Shown here: one piece after another, positions 22,337-32,943 of the stretch | Layout of the letters: each line of letters opens with the position of its first letter | Position numbering within the stretch: position 1 is the first letter of the stretch | Assembly (NCBI GenBank): GCA_964035575.1 | Contig: OZ037862.1 | Coordinates: 620,001-684,000 of the forward strand | Direction of reading: 5' to 3' | Length of the DNA: 64,000 bases | Source: Rhynchopus sp. YZ270_cl-10 | Lineage: Eukaryota > Euglenozoa > Diplonemea > Diplonemida > Diplonemidae | Notes under the pieces: model-generated | Seen by the model: only the letters and a program-made list of their open reading frames with translations | The model's database searches: none | Told to the model about the DNA's origin: nothing | Made by a program: the position numbers and the translations under genes

Positions 22337-23732
22337 ATGTCCGCACGCCCAGAGGTCCAGGTGTACAACGTCTCGGGAAAGCCCGAGGGAAAGGTCGCCC
22401 TCCCTGAGGTCTTCCTTGCCCCCATCCGTACGGATGTTGTGCGCACCGTGCACCGTGACATGGGCAAGAACAGGCGTCAGCCCCAGGGAGTTGCCCGCCG
22501 TGCCGGTCACCAGGCCACCGCCGAGTCGTGGGGAACCGGACGTGCCGTCGCACGTATTCCCCGTGCGGGAGGAGGTGGAACCCACCGCTCTGGACAGGGA
22601 GCATACGGAAACCAGTGCCGTGGAGGACACATGTTCTCGGCCCTGAAGGTCTTCCGTAAGTGGCACCGCCGCATCAGCCGTGACCAGCGCCGTTACGCCA
22701 CCGTCTCGGCCCTGGCTGCCTCCGCCGTCCCCGCCCTCGTCATGGCACGTGGACACAAGGTATGTGAGTGTATTTTTTTATGAGCCCTGCCCAAATGTAT
22801 TAACTATGTCTTGCCACTTGGGGGATGAAAAATGTCGTGTGCGCATTTCCTCACAATTTTGTCCATATATTTCACCCGGTCTTTGAGCGTGAACAAAACC
22901 AGTGTTATATTTTTTTTATCCTCGAATGTGTGGATGTTGCGGCCTGTTGAGACTTTCCTTGTTTATGTCTAAGTATATTTGAACCAAACCAACACCACCA
23001 CAGATCGATGAGGTCAACGAGTTCCCCCTTGTTGTGGACGGACTTAACAAGCTCCAGCAGACCAAGGACGCCGTGTCCGCCCTTGACGCGCTTGACGCTG
23101 ACGAGGACTGCACCCGTGTTGCCGCCGGTGAGACCTTCCGCCAGGGTAAGGGTAAGATGCGCAACCGTCGCTACACCAACCGCCGTGGACCCCTTGTCGT
23201 CTTCGGAGACGCCGACGGTGTGAAGGCCTTCAAGAACGTTGTCGGAATTGACACCTGCAACGTGAACGCCCTGAACCTCCTCCAGCTTGCCCCTGGTGGT
23301 CACGTTGGCCGTTTCGTCGTGTGGACCAAGGGAGCCTTCGAGCAGCTCCCCTCCATCTTCGGAGGATTCGACGAGAAGAGCGCAACCAAGAAGAACTACA
23401 CCCTTCCCCGCCCGACCATGGCTGTGTCGGACGTGCAGCGTGTGCTGAACAGCGCTGAGGTGAAGAAGGCGTGCCGCGACCGCAAGAAGAACGTGCAGCC
23501 CTTCCGCCGCCACACCAACCCCTTCAAGAACGGCGCCACCCTTGCGCGCATCAACCCCCACGCCAAGGTCATCAGGGTATGTTGTTGATGGTGTCCGTCA
23601 GTGGTGAGATGTGTTTTGGGAGGCACTTCTGTTCTTTATTTTTATTGATGGGTATGAAACAAAACACATTCACACACACAGGGCCAGTCGAAGGTGAAGA
23701 AGGCTGCCGCCAAGAAGGTCAGCAAGAAGTAA
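22337..23732 (+). CDS. RPL4: 60S ribosomal protein uL4, tandem copy 3
   Basis: The exons are 22337-22759, 23004-23576 and 23682-23732, giving the same 348-residue protein. It is the most compact copy, with introns of 244 and 105 bases. Intron 1 begins GTATGTGAGTGT and is alignable with copy 1 on both sides of the Tc1 insertion there, so it represents the pre-insertion state. Intron 2 is nearly the same as that of copy 2 apart from a few bases. The mosaic pattern (intron 1 like copy 1, intron 2 like copy 2) suggests unequal exchange or conversion among the three genes, which start 2704 and 2761 bases apart. The leader acceptor candidate is the AG at 22301-22302. Confidence 0.95.
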
Positions 23733-24508
23733 GCTGTTTGCAAAAAGATGACTGTGAAGTTGCTCTTCACTGAAAAAAATTGCTGATGCTTTGCTGTGGT
23801 AAAATTTAAGCAAGCACATTGCACTCCACATTGTTTTTAGAGGTGTCTCTCTCTTGGTTGGATGCCCTTTTTTTTATTTTATATTTTGCGGTTTCTTTAA
23901 GGGAAGATCAGTTCCGAGTCTCAGTGTTGTAAGTGCTCTGGGTAGAGGAACGTTTCGTACGTACGTCCAATCAGCACAGGGTTTCAACGATCTATTTTTT
24001 TTTCTTCATTTTTCTCCGCTTTCGTCCACAGAGGCGTTTGCACCTTTGTTTTTCAACGTCAATAGGACAAAACACACGAAATCTCCCCCCCTTCTTTTAA
24101 CTTACTTCAACCGTCTTTTCACAATGTGTACTCCTCAGTTCTTCTGATTCCAGATCCTCTTGAGCATCTCTCCTGGGCTCAGCTCCTCTGTTTTCACTAC
24201 CTGTGCAACGTCAGTTGCAATTGTATCGTTCAGTCCAGTGATGCACTCTTCTTAGATCCCTTGTCGACCACAACGATCCTTATTGGGTTGGAAGACTATC
24301 GTTTCATTTATGTGGACTGTCAAGTGGTCCACCATTGGTCCACTTGTTCCAGATTTTGTTTCTGCCTCTGAAGCCTTACGCTCGGTTGGGCCATAAATGG
24401 GTTGGGTGAGAAGCTGTGGCAATAATTGAAATTCCCTCTCATCTCGCATTGATGTTCCAATTCTGCTTGACTTTATATTCCATCACCATCTTTACAGAAC
24501 CTAAAACA
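23733..24508. other. intergenic
   Basis: No gene is supported. It holds an A-type stem-loop at 24021-24060 and ends in the leader of the LRRC45-like gene, with TTTACAG (AG at 24496-24497) 12 bases before the start. Confidence 0.6.
24021..24060 (+). repeat. dispersed stem-loop, A type
   Basis: TTCGTC pairs with GGCGTT (G-T pairs included) across CACAGA. TTGCACCTTTG and TTTTTCAACGTC follow. It matches the copies at 5115 and 63599. Confidence 0.55.
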
Positions 24509-26512
24509 ATGTCTGTGGGGGAGTTCAAACAACGGTACACGGCAGCGTGTGTGAGTCGTGGGTGTGAGGCGCTTCCGGGTATAACGGGGTTGGAGGAGGA
24601 TTCGATTTTGTTGTCGTTGTCGAGCCAGACGTTGGCTTCGTCGGGGTCGCTTGCGATTGCAGATGCGTTGCGGTGTGCGACGTTTACACACATTGAGCTG
24701 AACAACTGCTACATCAACGATGAGGGCTGCCGTGCCATCGTCACCAGCCTCACCGCCAACCGACACCTCCGCTCACTCAATCTCAGCGGCAACAACTTCG
24801 GCGCAGACAGCATCGAATGCCTCTGTGCGCTCCTCCTCGAAACACCTACCCTCCAATTGCTGAGCCTAGAGTGGAACTCCCTCGGTGCGAAGCCCACGCA
24901 GTTCTCCCGCCTCTGCGAAACGCTGGTCGGCAACAGAACACTCATGACATTGGACCTCCGCAACAACAGAATCAGCCACGAAGGTGCACCCTCGCTGGCC
25001 CGCCTCATCGATGGGAACACATCTCTCCTGCAGCTGGACCTCCGCTGGAACAGAATAGGTGGCAAAGGAGGGGAACTTCTTGCCACTGCCGTCGCATCGA
25101 ACAACATTCTCTGCAAGCTGTCACTCACAGGAAACGACATCTCATACGCCACCCTCATGGGCATCGAAGCCAAGATAGCAAGCAACGCAAAGATACGCAA
25201 AGAAACCGAAGTTGCTCAGGTAGAAACAAAGAAGCACATTGAAATACAAAAGGTCATGATAGCAAATGCGGAGCGCATGCAAAGCGAAGTAGAATCCCGC
25301 GACCAGGCTCTAGTAAAGGACCGGGAGAAGATCCGACACTATGGCGAACAGTTTGATTCCCTCGAAGCAGAACTGAAACTCATGAAGACAGAACTGCATA
25401 GCAGGGACCATCACATTAGCACACTACAGGAGGACCACGGCCGGTCACGACAGCAGACAGAACAGAACACTGAGATGCTTCAGTCCGAACACACCAACAC
25501 ACTTAACGCACTGAAACAACACCATGAAGAGCGTCTCGAGCGGCATGCTGCTGATATGCAGGCCATTGAGGCGGAACGGGACATGCTTAGGGCACAGCTT
25601 GCATCGGCTCAGAATGCGCATACTGCTTTGCAGGCAGAGGACAAACAGCGGCAGGGCGAGGTGAAGCTGCTCCAAGAGGAGCTTGCGTCAACACAAGAGG
25701 CGAACACTGCACTGAAGGCGCAGTTAGAGGCAGAGAGCTTCCAAGGCAAGAAGCATGAGATGCTTGCAAAGCGGTACGAAGCAGAGCTCGACGCAAAGGC
25801 TGCTGCACATACCATCATTAATGACCGCAAAATCGAGCTTGAAAACGAAGTGCTCGACATAGAACGTGAACGCAACGCATTGGACGCACAACTCCAACGA
25901 ATTCACGTTGAAACCGAACGCAAAGTCGCCAAAGCACGTGAAGAACTCCACGAAGAACACACCCTCGACACCGGCAAAGCGAACCGCAAGCTAAAAGACG
26001 CCATGGATGATTTAGCTGCACGCGAGCGCATCATTGAAGAACTGCGTCTCACAGCGATCCGCAGTGCTGAGCAGTTTCATAAAGACTTTGACGAGGCAGA
26101 AGCTGAGCATAAGAAGACACGGAACAATGCAGTGGAGCTTGAATTGGAGACACATCGATTGGGTGCAAGCATTACGCAGATGGAGGCGGAGAGAAAGCGG
26201 ATTGGTGCGGAGCTGGGGGCGGCAGAGCAGCGTCGCGAGAACCTTGTGAAGGAGTTGGATCTCACGACGCGGTCTCACCAGAGTGAGCTAGACCGTCTTG
26301 CAGAACGCTTCGCCTGCGATCGTCTCGACCTCGAGAGAAAGCTTCTGCAACGCGAAGAGCGTCTCGCACACCTCACCGCAGAAACGCAAGAACTCTCCAA
26401 AAAGCTCGCAAAATCCAACGACGAACAAAACGCAGAAAAGGAACGACTCCAACGCCGTGTCATGGACCAGGTTCGCATTATATTTGATGAAAGCACTCCA
26501 TACATTCCATAA
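24509..26512 (+). CDS. LRRC45: LRRC45-like centrosomal protein (leucine-rich repeats plus coiled coil)
   Basis: A 667-residue protein, close to the roughly 670 of human LRRC45. Residues about 45-225 are ribonuclease-inhibitor-type leucine-rich repeats with runs very like LRRC45: LSLEWNSLG, LDLRNNRISHEGA and GNTSLLQLDLRWNRIG. Residues about 230-640 are a continuous coiled coil rich in Glu, Lys and Gln. In animals LRRC45 is a linker between centrioles and also acts at the distal appendages in cilium assembly, so a basal-body role is likely here. I chose the ATG at 24509, which opens MSVGEF like the animal protein and follows TTTACAG and a short A-rich leader; an in-frame ATG at 24416 would add 31 residues of unrelated sequence. 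The C-terminus (IIFDESTPYIP) may be shortened by an unrecognised last exon. Confidence 0.85.
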   Translation: MSVGEFKQRYTAACVSRGCEALPGITGLEEDSILLSLSSQTLASSGSLAIADALRCATFTHIELNNCYINDEGCRAIVTSLTANRHLRSLNLSGNNFGADSIECLCALLLETPTLQLLSLEWNSLGAKPTQFSRLCETLVGNRTLMTLDLRNNRISHEGAPSLARLIDGNTSLLQLDLRWNRIGGKGGELLATAVASNNILCKLSLTGNDISYATLMGIEAKIASNAKIRKETEVAQVETKKHIEIQKVMIANAERMQSEVESRDQALVKDREKIRHYGEQFDSLEAELKLMKTELHSRDHHISTLQEDHGRSRQQTEQNTEMLQSEHTNTLNALKQHHEERLERHAADMQAIEAERDMLRAQLASAQNAHTALQAEDKQRQGEVKLLQEELASTQEANTALKAQLEAESFQGKKHEMLAKRYEAELDAKAAAHTIINDRKIELENEVLDIERERNALDAQLQRIHVETERKVAKAREELHEEHTLDTGKANRKLKDAMDDLAARERIIEELRLTAIRSAEQFHKDFDEAEAEHKKTRNNAVELELETHRLGASITQMEAERKRIGAELGAAEQRRENLVKELDLTTRSHQSELDRLAERFACDRLDLERKLLQREERLAHLTAETQELSKKLAKSNDEQNAEKERLQRRVMDQVRIIFDESTPYIP

Positions 26513-27021
26513 AATCCCAAAAAAAATAGTTATTTTGTTCAGGCCCCAAGGTAGGTACTTAAGGCGATTGTCGACACAACAAAATCCATAGAGAGTAGAG
26601 TTTTAGTAAATCTTTTTTAGAATCTGATCTTTTTTAATCGCCCTTTCCGAGTAACCCAAAGTAAAGTTAGTACCCCAATTCTCTCTCTTTTTATCTTCCA
26701 TAACTTCAAAACAGCAAAGGTCCAAGAATAGGGAGAGGCACCTTTGTGTCCCCACACACCAATCGATGTCTGTCCGGGGTCTCAAAGCAACAGTGTTGCA
26801 AGGCCTCACTGTGTGGCTTCCACTCTTCCAGGCTGTTCTCATGAGTGGGCTCAGTGTTACCCCACCTCGGGATAGTGTTTTGCACGGTTCCTTGCAAGGC
26901 TGTACACATTTGCAAGGCCGTATTTTTCTTTGCTGACGATTCTCCTAGGAAGACTACTGCACCACCACCACTACCACCACCCAGATACTACCAACCAACT
27001 AACTACACAATTTGTAACAAA
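26513..27021 (+). other. intergenic and leader of the discoidin gene
   Basis: No gene is supported. The last 70 bases are rich in CCA repeats and contain CCAG at 26981-26984 followed by ATACTACC, the same leader pattern as the histone H2B genes. The start codon follows 37 bases later. Confidence 0.55.
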
Positions 27022-28428
27022 ATGATGCGCAGCATCATAACCCTCTCCCTTGCGGGGCTCTGCACTGCTGCAGACCACAAGGGCATGGTGTCGTGGGTGG
27101 GCACAGGTGCCACACCCGAGATCACCACTGTGACAGCGAGAGAAAGCCAGGTGTCGACGGGACAGTCGTGGGTGAACGTGCCCGACTGGCTGGCAGGTGC
27201 GAACGTGCACACGCTTGTGGGACACACTGAAGCAGGCAACAAGCTGCGCCTTGAGTGCCCTGCGACGGCAGACGACCGTCCGTGCCACTTCACCTTCGTG
27301 TACTACTTCTGCCCGCCATGTGGTGTCAGCACGAACGGAGGACTTCCGCCGCAGTTTGGTGCCAATGGGTTCACCGGCGGGTCGTGTGCCGCACGCTACG
27401 TCGCAACTGCAGGTGGAGACGTGAAGGACACAGTGTTCTGGACGAAGCTGGTCGAGAGTGGGTCGGTCCTGGAGTTGGAGCTGTCGGGAGGGCTTGAGCA
27501 TGCGTCTGTGTGGGATGTGTCGAACGGAGAGTGCGCAGAGCACACCACTGCACTGACCCCCACCCTTCTCGATGTGAACTCCGAGCACTGGTGGGGTCCG
27601 CGCGCAAACGTGATTGACGGAAGCGTGGACAACTACTGGAACGCAGGACACATTGACGGATGGGAGGTGCCGAACTGGGCTTCCTTCAAGTTTGAGGAGG
27701 CAACACTTGTGACAAGCTTCTCGTTCTACTCGTACGGAGACGTGACCCACGACGTGAAGGACTGGGAGCTGCAGGTGAGTGCGACAGGAACAGACGGATG
27801 GACCACTGTCGCATCTGGTGTTGGTGTGTCTGGCTCGGATGAGAAGCAGACTGTCACCTTTGACGGTGCTGTCTCGCAGTTCTGGCGTTTCAACATCCCC
27901 ACGAGACACAGCAAGTACCAGGCTTGGGTGAGGGAGGTTGCTTTTTACTCGAACGTTCTTCGCCCCACCCTTCTCGATGTGAACTCCGAGCACTGGTGGG
28001 GTCCCCGCGCCAACGTGATTGACGGAAGCGTGGAGAACTACTGGAACGCAGGACACATTGACGGATGGGAGGTGCCGAACTGGGCTTCCTTCGACTTTGG
28101 CGCACCGCAGCGTATCACAAGCTTCTCGTTCTACTCGTACGGAGACGTGACCCACGACGTGAAGGACTGGGAGCTGCAGGAGAGTGCGACAGGAACGGAC
28201 GGATGGACCACTGTTGCATCTGGTGTTGGTCTCTCTGGGTCAGAGGACAAGCAGACTGTTAACTTTGAAGCTGTTGTGTCGCAGTTCTGGCGTTTCTACA
28301 TCCCCACGAGACACAGCAAGTACCAGGCTTGGGTGCGTGAGGTGTCGTTTGCGAGCAACGCCTGCGACCTGCCTGTGTGCGTGCGCAAGGGGCCTGCTCC
28401 TCCACGCCAGTGCCTGCCGTGTCTGTAG
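27022..28428 (+). CDS. secreted protein with two discoidin (F5/8 type C) domains
   Basis: A 468-residue protein. Residues 1-17 are a signal peptide ending CTAA. Residues 20-175 form an unrecognised Cys-containing domain (FVYYFCPPCG, TVFWTKL, SVWDVS). Residues about 179-311 and 314-445 are two F5/8 type C domains, each starting PTLLDVNSEHWWGPRANVIDG and ending FWRF-IPTRHSKYQAWVREV. These beta-barrels bind sugars or phospholipids outside the cell. The two are about 90 percent identical as protein and also at the DNA level (27559-27950 against 27964-28350), so the duplication is recent or kept alike by conversion. The end is Cys/Pro-rich. The start at 27022 (two ATGs in a row) is preferred over the open frame reaching back to 26845, because it gives a clean signal peptide after the usual leader. 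Confidence 0.85.
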   Translation: MMRSIITLSLAGLCTAADHKGMVSWVGTGATPEITTVTARESQVSTGQSWVNVPDWLAGANVHTLVGHTEAGNKLRLECPATADDRPCHFTFVYYFCPPCGVSTNGGLPPQFGANGFTGGSCAARYVATAGGDVKDTVFWTKLVESGSVLELELSGGLEHASVWDVSNGECAEHTTALTPTLLDVNSEHWWGPRANVIDGSVDNYWNAGHIDGWEVPNWASFKFEEATLVTSFSFYSYGDVTHDVKDWELQVSATGTDGWTTVASGVGVSGSDEKQTVTFDGAVSQFWRFNIPTRHSKYQAWVREVAFYSNVLRPTLLDVNSEHWWGPRANVIDGSVENYWNAGHIDGWEVPNWASFDFGAPQRITSFSFYSYGDVTHDVKDWELQESATGTDGWTTVASGVGLSGSEDKQTVNFEAVVSQFWRFYIPTRHSKYQAWVREVSFASNACDLPVCVRKGPAPPRQCLPCL

Positions 28429-30395
28429 AGGCCAGCTTTAAACACAGTTCACAGTATTCATCTTTAAACAGATGTTGCTTTGTTCTTCATTTCAATTGGA
28501 ATTATATGAATACGATAAACCTTTTCTTTGTCCACTAAGCACCAGCTTAGTTTCACTACTTTTCTTTTTTATCGTTCGAATGCAACGAGAGAAGCAACGG
28601 CATGGGAGGGGAACGTACCACAGAGGCTCATTGCGTGTAGCTCTTTTGCGCTATGAGACGAAGCATTAATCCGCTTCCCTTTCCCCTGTGTCCGTTTGTC
28701 CTCCCTGCCTGCGCTTTTCTTGCTTTGCCAAGCTCATTTTTGTGTTATTTTTTTTTAGTTTCCCCTATTTGGTACACCACAATCATACAACATACCGAAA
28801 AGGGAACCAAACCTATCTGAGTGATGCTTGGGTTATACGACAACGTTGCCTGCCACCTGAAGTACTGCACATACGACGTATGCTTGACTGCAAAAGAGCT
28901 CAGTTCTGGGTTAAAGCATATTCGCTTGAACAGTGTCCGACGGTGGTGTGGTTACGTTGATCAAGTCACCCCTATTTTTAGTTCTTATGGAATCCACATG
29001 ATCATCTCAACTTCAACTTAATCCACATCGAGGTGCCCTTTTGCTTTGTGTCCTGAACACTGCACCGCCTTGCGGAGAGTTTGTTGATATGTTTCCGTTC
29101 AAAGGAGCAGATTCGATCTGACTTCACTGGATGTGATTTCTTGTGTTTTCCGCCACTTTGCTTTTTTTTTTCCTCTTTGTTTTATACATTTTTTTTTGTC
29201 TCACCCGAGAGTGTGAGATACATTACAACATCTTTATCGGCTTTTAAGTCATCTCACAACATTCGACAACGCCTTTTGAGATACGCGACGTTCAATTCCC
29301 TATCAGGATCCTCAAGCCTGCAGCTTGTTTTGCATCTTTGAGTTTGCTTTGAAATGTGTGCAGAGAGGCTTGGCTGCCTACTGTACACATTAAGGAGAGA
29401 TGTGTCGTACTATCTCCCAAATACCGCTTCCCATTCCCCCCCACCCCCACCACACCATGCAACAGCACCACTGCGCTGTCGCAATGCAGCCACAACGTTT
29501 ATTTCACGTAACTGTGGAGACATTGGACTGTATTTTTGCTTCAGTGTGTATGGTGCAAAATCTTTCGTGTTGTCTTCTCTCAACTCCGTCCAAAAAGTGT
29601 TTGCTCACAGCAGATGGACGATAGAGGATGGAGGGAAGAGAGAAGCGAGAGGAGACACAGGAGTGTGCGTGCATGGCATTTTTGTTTTTGTGTGGTGCTT
29701 TTTGTTTTTTTTGTAAGCTCAGCAAAAGGGTGAGGCTGAGGATCTTACAAAAAAAAAAAAACTCTTTCTTTTGTCTGCAACAGCGAAACAAACCTCAAGG
29801 AATCTGCAAATCATTTTCACCACATTTTCGATTCAAAAAAACAGTACAATAAATGACCACCTCCCCCACCCCTTTTCAATGACTTCCCAAACCAGCTGTC
29901 CATCGTCTCTTCGCTTCCTCTGGCTAAACAAACATTTATACCGTCCCCGTTCACACTACGGTACGGTCAAGCTATTAGGGTTCCTTATTACACCTTCTGT
30001 TGTTGGCCGCAGGGTTGTGTTTTCATCCGGGGCTGGTGTCTGGTATTGTGGGTCCATAGAAGGTAACTGCATCACTCTCATTTTCTCTATTCGCAGCAAG
30101 ACCTCGAAGCTTTACTGACTAAATCATCATCACCATCCGCAAAGAGGAGGTTATTTAAGTGTTCAATGAAGTACGGCAAAAAAAATCAAAACTGTACGAG
30201 AAGCCCTCCTTTTTTTGTTGAAGACATCCTCCATACACGATGCACCAATAGGGGTGTTTTTGACAACTCACACAACACATTTTCCCCTCCTCCCTCTCCC
30301 ATTTCTTCCTACCAGAGTTTGAAACCCCCCTCGGTTCGCTTCTTGCTAACACTCTTCCCCTCACACTTTGGTCTTTTGTTTCAATCCCTTCTAAA
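28429..30395. other. gene-free interval
   Basis: About 2 kb without a credible gene. It is oligo-T-rich with many short stops in all frames. I see no inverted ends or clear structured element. The 100 bases before 30396 are pyrimidine-rich and include CTACCAG (AG at about 30315). Confidence 0.55.
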
Positions 30396-32048
30396 ATGAA
30401 AGTCCTTTCAGAATCGAGTTATTTAGATAGTACCTTTGAAGGGGATCCGATGTCGATGTCGCCTGCCTCCCGTGAGAGGCGTCTGAGCAGCAGACGTGAG
30501 GCTGATAGAGAGGCGGAGTTGCAGAAGACACGCAAACAGATTGTAAAGCTTGCGCGGCGGGAAGAGGTTTGCGATGGGTTGATGAAGCTGTTCAAGGATT
30601 GCCAGCGCAACCCTCTTGCGAATATTGCTGCAACAAAACGGGTTTGGGCCAAGGGTACAATACAAGAAACGAATGCACAGAATACTGTCAAGGAGGCATA
30701 CTTTCGGGTAAACGGAGAATGGCGTCTCCGCAAACGCAAAGCCATGCCACCCCCTCCACCCCCATACGGCGCCGCCGAACGCCCCCCACAACCAGGCGCA
30801 CTGTGCAACCCACCACGCCACCTCCCGGACATATCAAACGCAAGAACCATCACCGCCCTTCAGGAACACTCCTCTGTCTCCGCCACAACCTTTCTTCGCA
30901 CCCTTCCCCCGGTCCACACTACTACGTCGTATACCCCCACTGACACCCACACAGAGAACGCAGTGGCCACCCCTACCTATGATGAAATTTCTGTAGAAGC
31001 GGGAGGGAGCTTTCGGATCTGCGTGACCGAGCCAAAGGTGAATCTTCCGAGGGAGAAGGAGAAGGAGAAGGAGAGGGATACAGAGGCAGATCGGGCGTCG
31101 TTTGCGTCCTATTATAAGTCGTTTTATCCGCAGAACACAGAGGAAGGGGATGAATTAAGTGACACCGCACGTAGGGTAGCGTTGCCGACGTTTGGGGATT
31201 GGGGACTGCATTATTCGCATTATGACATGCCGCATTTGAGGCATAGAGCATCCAGAGGTGCGCCGGTCGCAAAGTTTGATGTTGGATCTGGATCATTCAA
31301 AACCCGGGTCCCAAAACAGAAGAAAAATATGTCAAAAATTATTTGCAGTACCCTCGATGAATTTGTCCTGAAGCAAGGCTTTGATACCAAAGGGAACAAA
31401 CAGAAACACCAGGCAGCAACCAAAGGGCTTAAGGCGATTGCAACAAAGCTGGACAAACGGCGGACCCACATTCTCAATAAGTACAGGGCCACGCCGTATG
31501 CAGAGCTGTGGCGGGCGGTGAGCTATGACCAGCTGAAGGAGATGTACAAGAAATATGCGGGGAGCGTCTGCTACAGTCTGACCAAGAGCATGTTCACAAG
31601 CATCCATGAGATGTTTGGGGCTGCTTTTGTTTCAATCATTGAGAAGAACCCACTTATTGTTGATGATATGTTCACTGCAGTGGATGTATCCAAGGATGGG
31701 AAGGCAAGCTTTACTGAGTTTGTCTCCGCTTTTAGCATTCTGCTCACCACAAGCGATGTGCAGATGAAGGTGTGCCGTGTCTTTGACTGGCTGGCCATCT
31801 CACAAAAGCCCTACAGCGCATTAGAATACTCCTGGCTCAAGGAGAAGATCCTGCCCCTTCTCGAAGGCAAGGGAGAGGCCGAATGGATCGACTTCCTCAA
31901 GGCCCTCTCCGACCGCACCGTGCATATGTCCTACACCGACCCCTGGAGCACAGACCTCTTCCGGGAAGTGCTCTTCTCCGACGCAGTCTCCACCCAAAAC
32001 CGCTTCGCGAAGCTCCCCTTTCCAGGGGAAGGCGATCGTGCTCCCTAG
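30396..32048 (+). CDS. EF-hand protein with long basic N-terminal half
   Basis: A 550-residue protein. The N-terminal half (1-310) is basic and low in structure, with a polyproline run (PPPPPP at about 117) and a Lys/Glu run (EKEKEKERD). From about 375 on it is helical. It contains one canonical calcium-binding loop, DVSKDGKASFTE (about 430-441): Asp1, Ser3, Asp5, Gly6 and Glu12 are all present, and it is preceded and followed by EF-hand helices (DDMFTAV and FVSAFSILL). The next helix pair (VCRVFDWLAIS) looks like a degenerate second hand. The layout is like EFCAB1/calaxin or calcineurin-B-type regulators attached to a long N-terminal extension; a role in calcium-responsive signalling or motility is possible but unproven. 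A C-type stem-loop lies 18 bases past the stop. Confidence 0.75.
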   Translation: MKVLSESSYLDSTFEGDPMSMSPASRERRLSSRREADREAELQKTRKQIVKLARREEVCDGLMKLFKDCQRNPLANIAATKRVWAKGTIQETNAQNTVKEAYFRVNGEWRLRKRKAMPPPPPPYGAAERPPQPGALCNPPRHLPDISNARTITALQEHSSVSATTFLRTLPPVHTTTSYTPTDTHTENAVATPTYDEISVEAGGSFRICVTEPKVNLPREKEKEKERDTEADRASFASYYKSFYPQNTEEGDELSDTARRVALPTFGDWGLHYSHYDMPHLRHRASRGAPVAKFDVGSGSFKTRVPKQKKNMSKIICSTLDEFVLKQGFDTKGNKQKHQAATKGLKAIATKLDKRRTHILNKYRATPYAELWRAVSYDQLKEMYKKYAGSVCYSLTKSMFTSIHEMFGAAFVSIIEKNPLIVDDMFTAVDVSKDGKASFTEFVSAFSILLTTSDVQMKVCRVFDWLAISQKPYSALEYSWLKEKILPLLEGKGEAEWIDFLKALSDRTVHMSYTDPWSTDLFREVLFSDAVSTQNRFAKLPFPGEGDRAP

Positions 32049-32065
32049 TTTTTTTTAAAGAAAAC

Positions 32066-32101
32066 TGTGAACGAGAAGGCTCATTCATCTTACAAATTTT
32101 C
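32066..32101 (+). repeat. dispersed stem-loop, C type, in the 3' region of the EF-hand gene
   Basis: TGTGAACGAGAAGGCTCATT can fold with a short stem (TGA with TCA) and a GAGAAG loop. It is followed by the family box CATCTTACAAATTTTC. It is the one copy lying directly behind a protein gene. Confidence 0.45.
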
Positions 32102-32105
32102 TTAA

Positions 32106-32943
32106 CCCTTAGCCAACGAGCAACCCGTACAGGGGGTTTTTTTTTTGGGGGTTTTATGAAGAACACCGGTAAACAAACTTTTTTTTGGACTTTTTGATCG
32201 ATTTTTTTTATGTTGAAAATATTTGTCACGAAACGTTCCAAAAAACATGTTTTCGGGAGAAAAAAACAACCACATATTTGGTAGGCAGCGTCAGGGATTG
32301 TCTCCCCCAAACACTGAAAGTTGATGCTATTTTCTGGTTTTTGGGTTGGTGCCCAAGGCCCAACCAAGGCCCCAAAAAATGTCAAAAATGTGTTATTTGT
32401 CGCATACGAGCAAAAATAAAGCAATTGCGGGGTCGCACGACCTCCCATTCGTAACACAGCCACCCTCACACCAACAGGACTTTCACCTCCTTTTCACTGT
32501 TTTTCACTGGTTTTGACTGGTTTTGACTGTTTTGACCGGTTTTCACTGTTTTTCACTATTTTTTGTTCCTCTCTCAGGCTGTTCATACAACTTCTACTCC
32601 ATATTTCTGACCGATTTTTTTTTTATTGATGTCATTTGCTCTCGATCTTTCAAATAACGCCATTTTCGAGTTCCGGTTTTGCACACATATTTCGTCAGAG
32701 GACTGCGGGAGCTATTTTTCTCGAAATTTTGGGTGTTTTTTTCCAAGCATTTTGGATTTTTACAAAATATTTTTTTTTCAAAAAAAAATCCAAAACATAA
32801 ATAATCAAAAGTTCTGCTCAAAATCTTTCAATTGCGACCAGAATCGGTCAAAAAGTCGTTGCCCTTCACATTTTGCCTCTTGGAGAGCCTGGACCCCCAA
32901 AAACAAAAAAAACACACCTAAAAATCCCTTCGTTGGCTAAGGG
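32106..32943. mobile_element. piggyBac-like non-autonomous element
   Basis: An 838-base segment flanked by TTAA on both sides (32102-32105 and 32944-32947), the target site of piggyBac elements. Its inverted ends begin CCCTTAGCCAACGA (left 32106-32119; complement at the right end, 32930-32943). No intact transposase is present. It contains a short-unit minisatellite of TTTTCACTG/TTTTGACTGG units at 32492-32566. Confidence 0.75.
32492..32566 (+). repeat. degenerate minisatellite, 9-11 base unit
   Basis: About eight units of the form TTTTCACTG or TTTTGACTGG in tandem, inside the piggyBac-like element. Confidence 0.7.

Noticed and set aside
26560-26645. Imperfect inverted repeat AGGCGATT ... 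AATCGCCCT
   Set aside because: Only eight bases pair, without target duplication or further copies in the window.
26971-28155. A 394-codon open frame on the minus strand
   Set aside because: It lies antisense to the discoidin gene, whose sense frame has a signal peptide and recognisable domains. The antisense frame is a by-product of the codon use.
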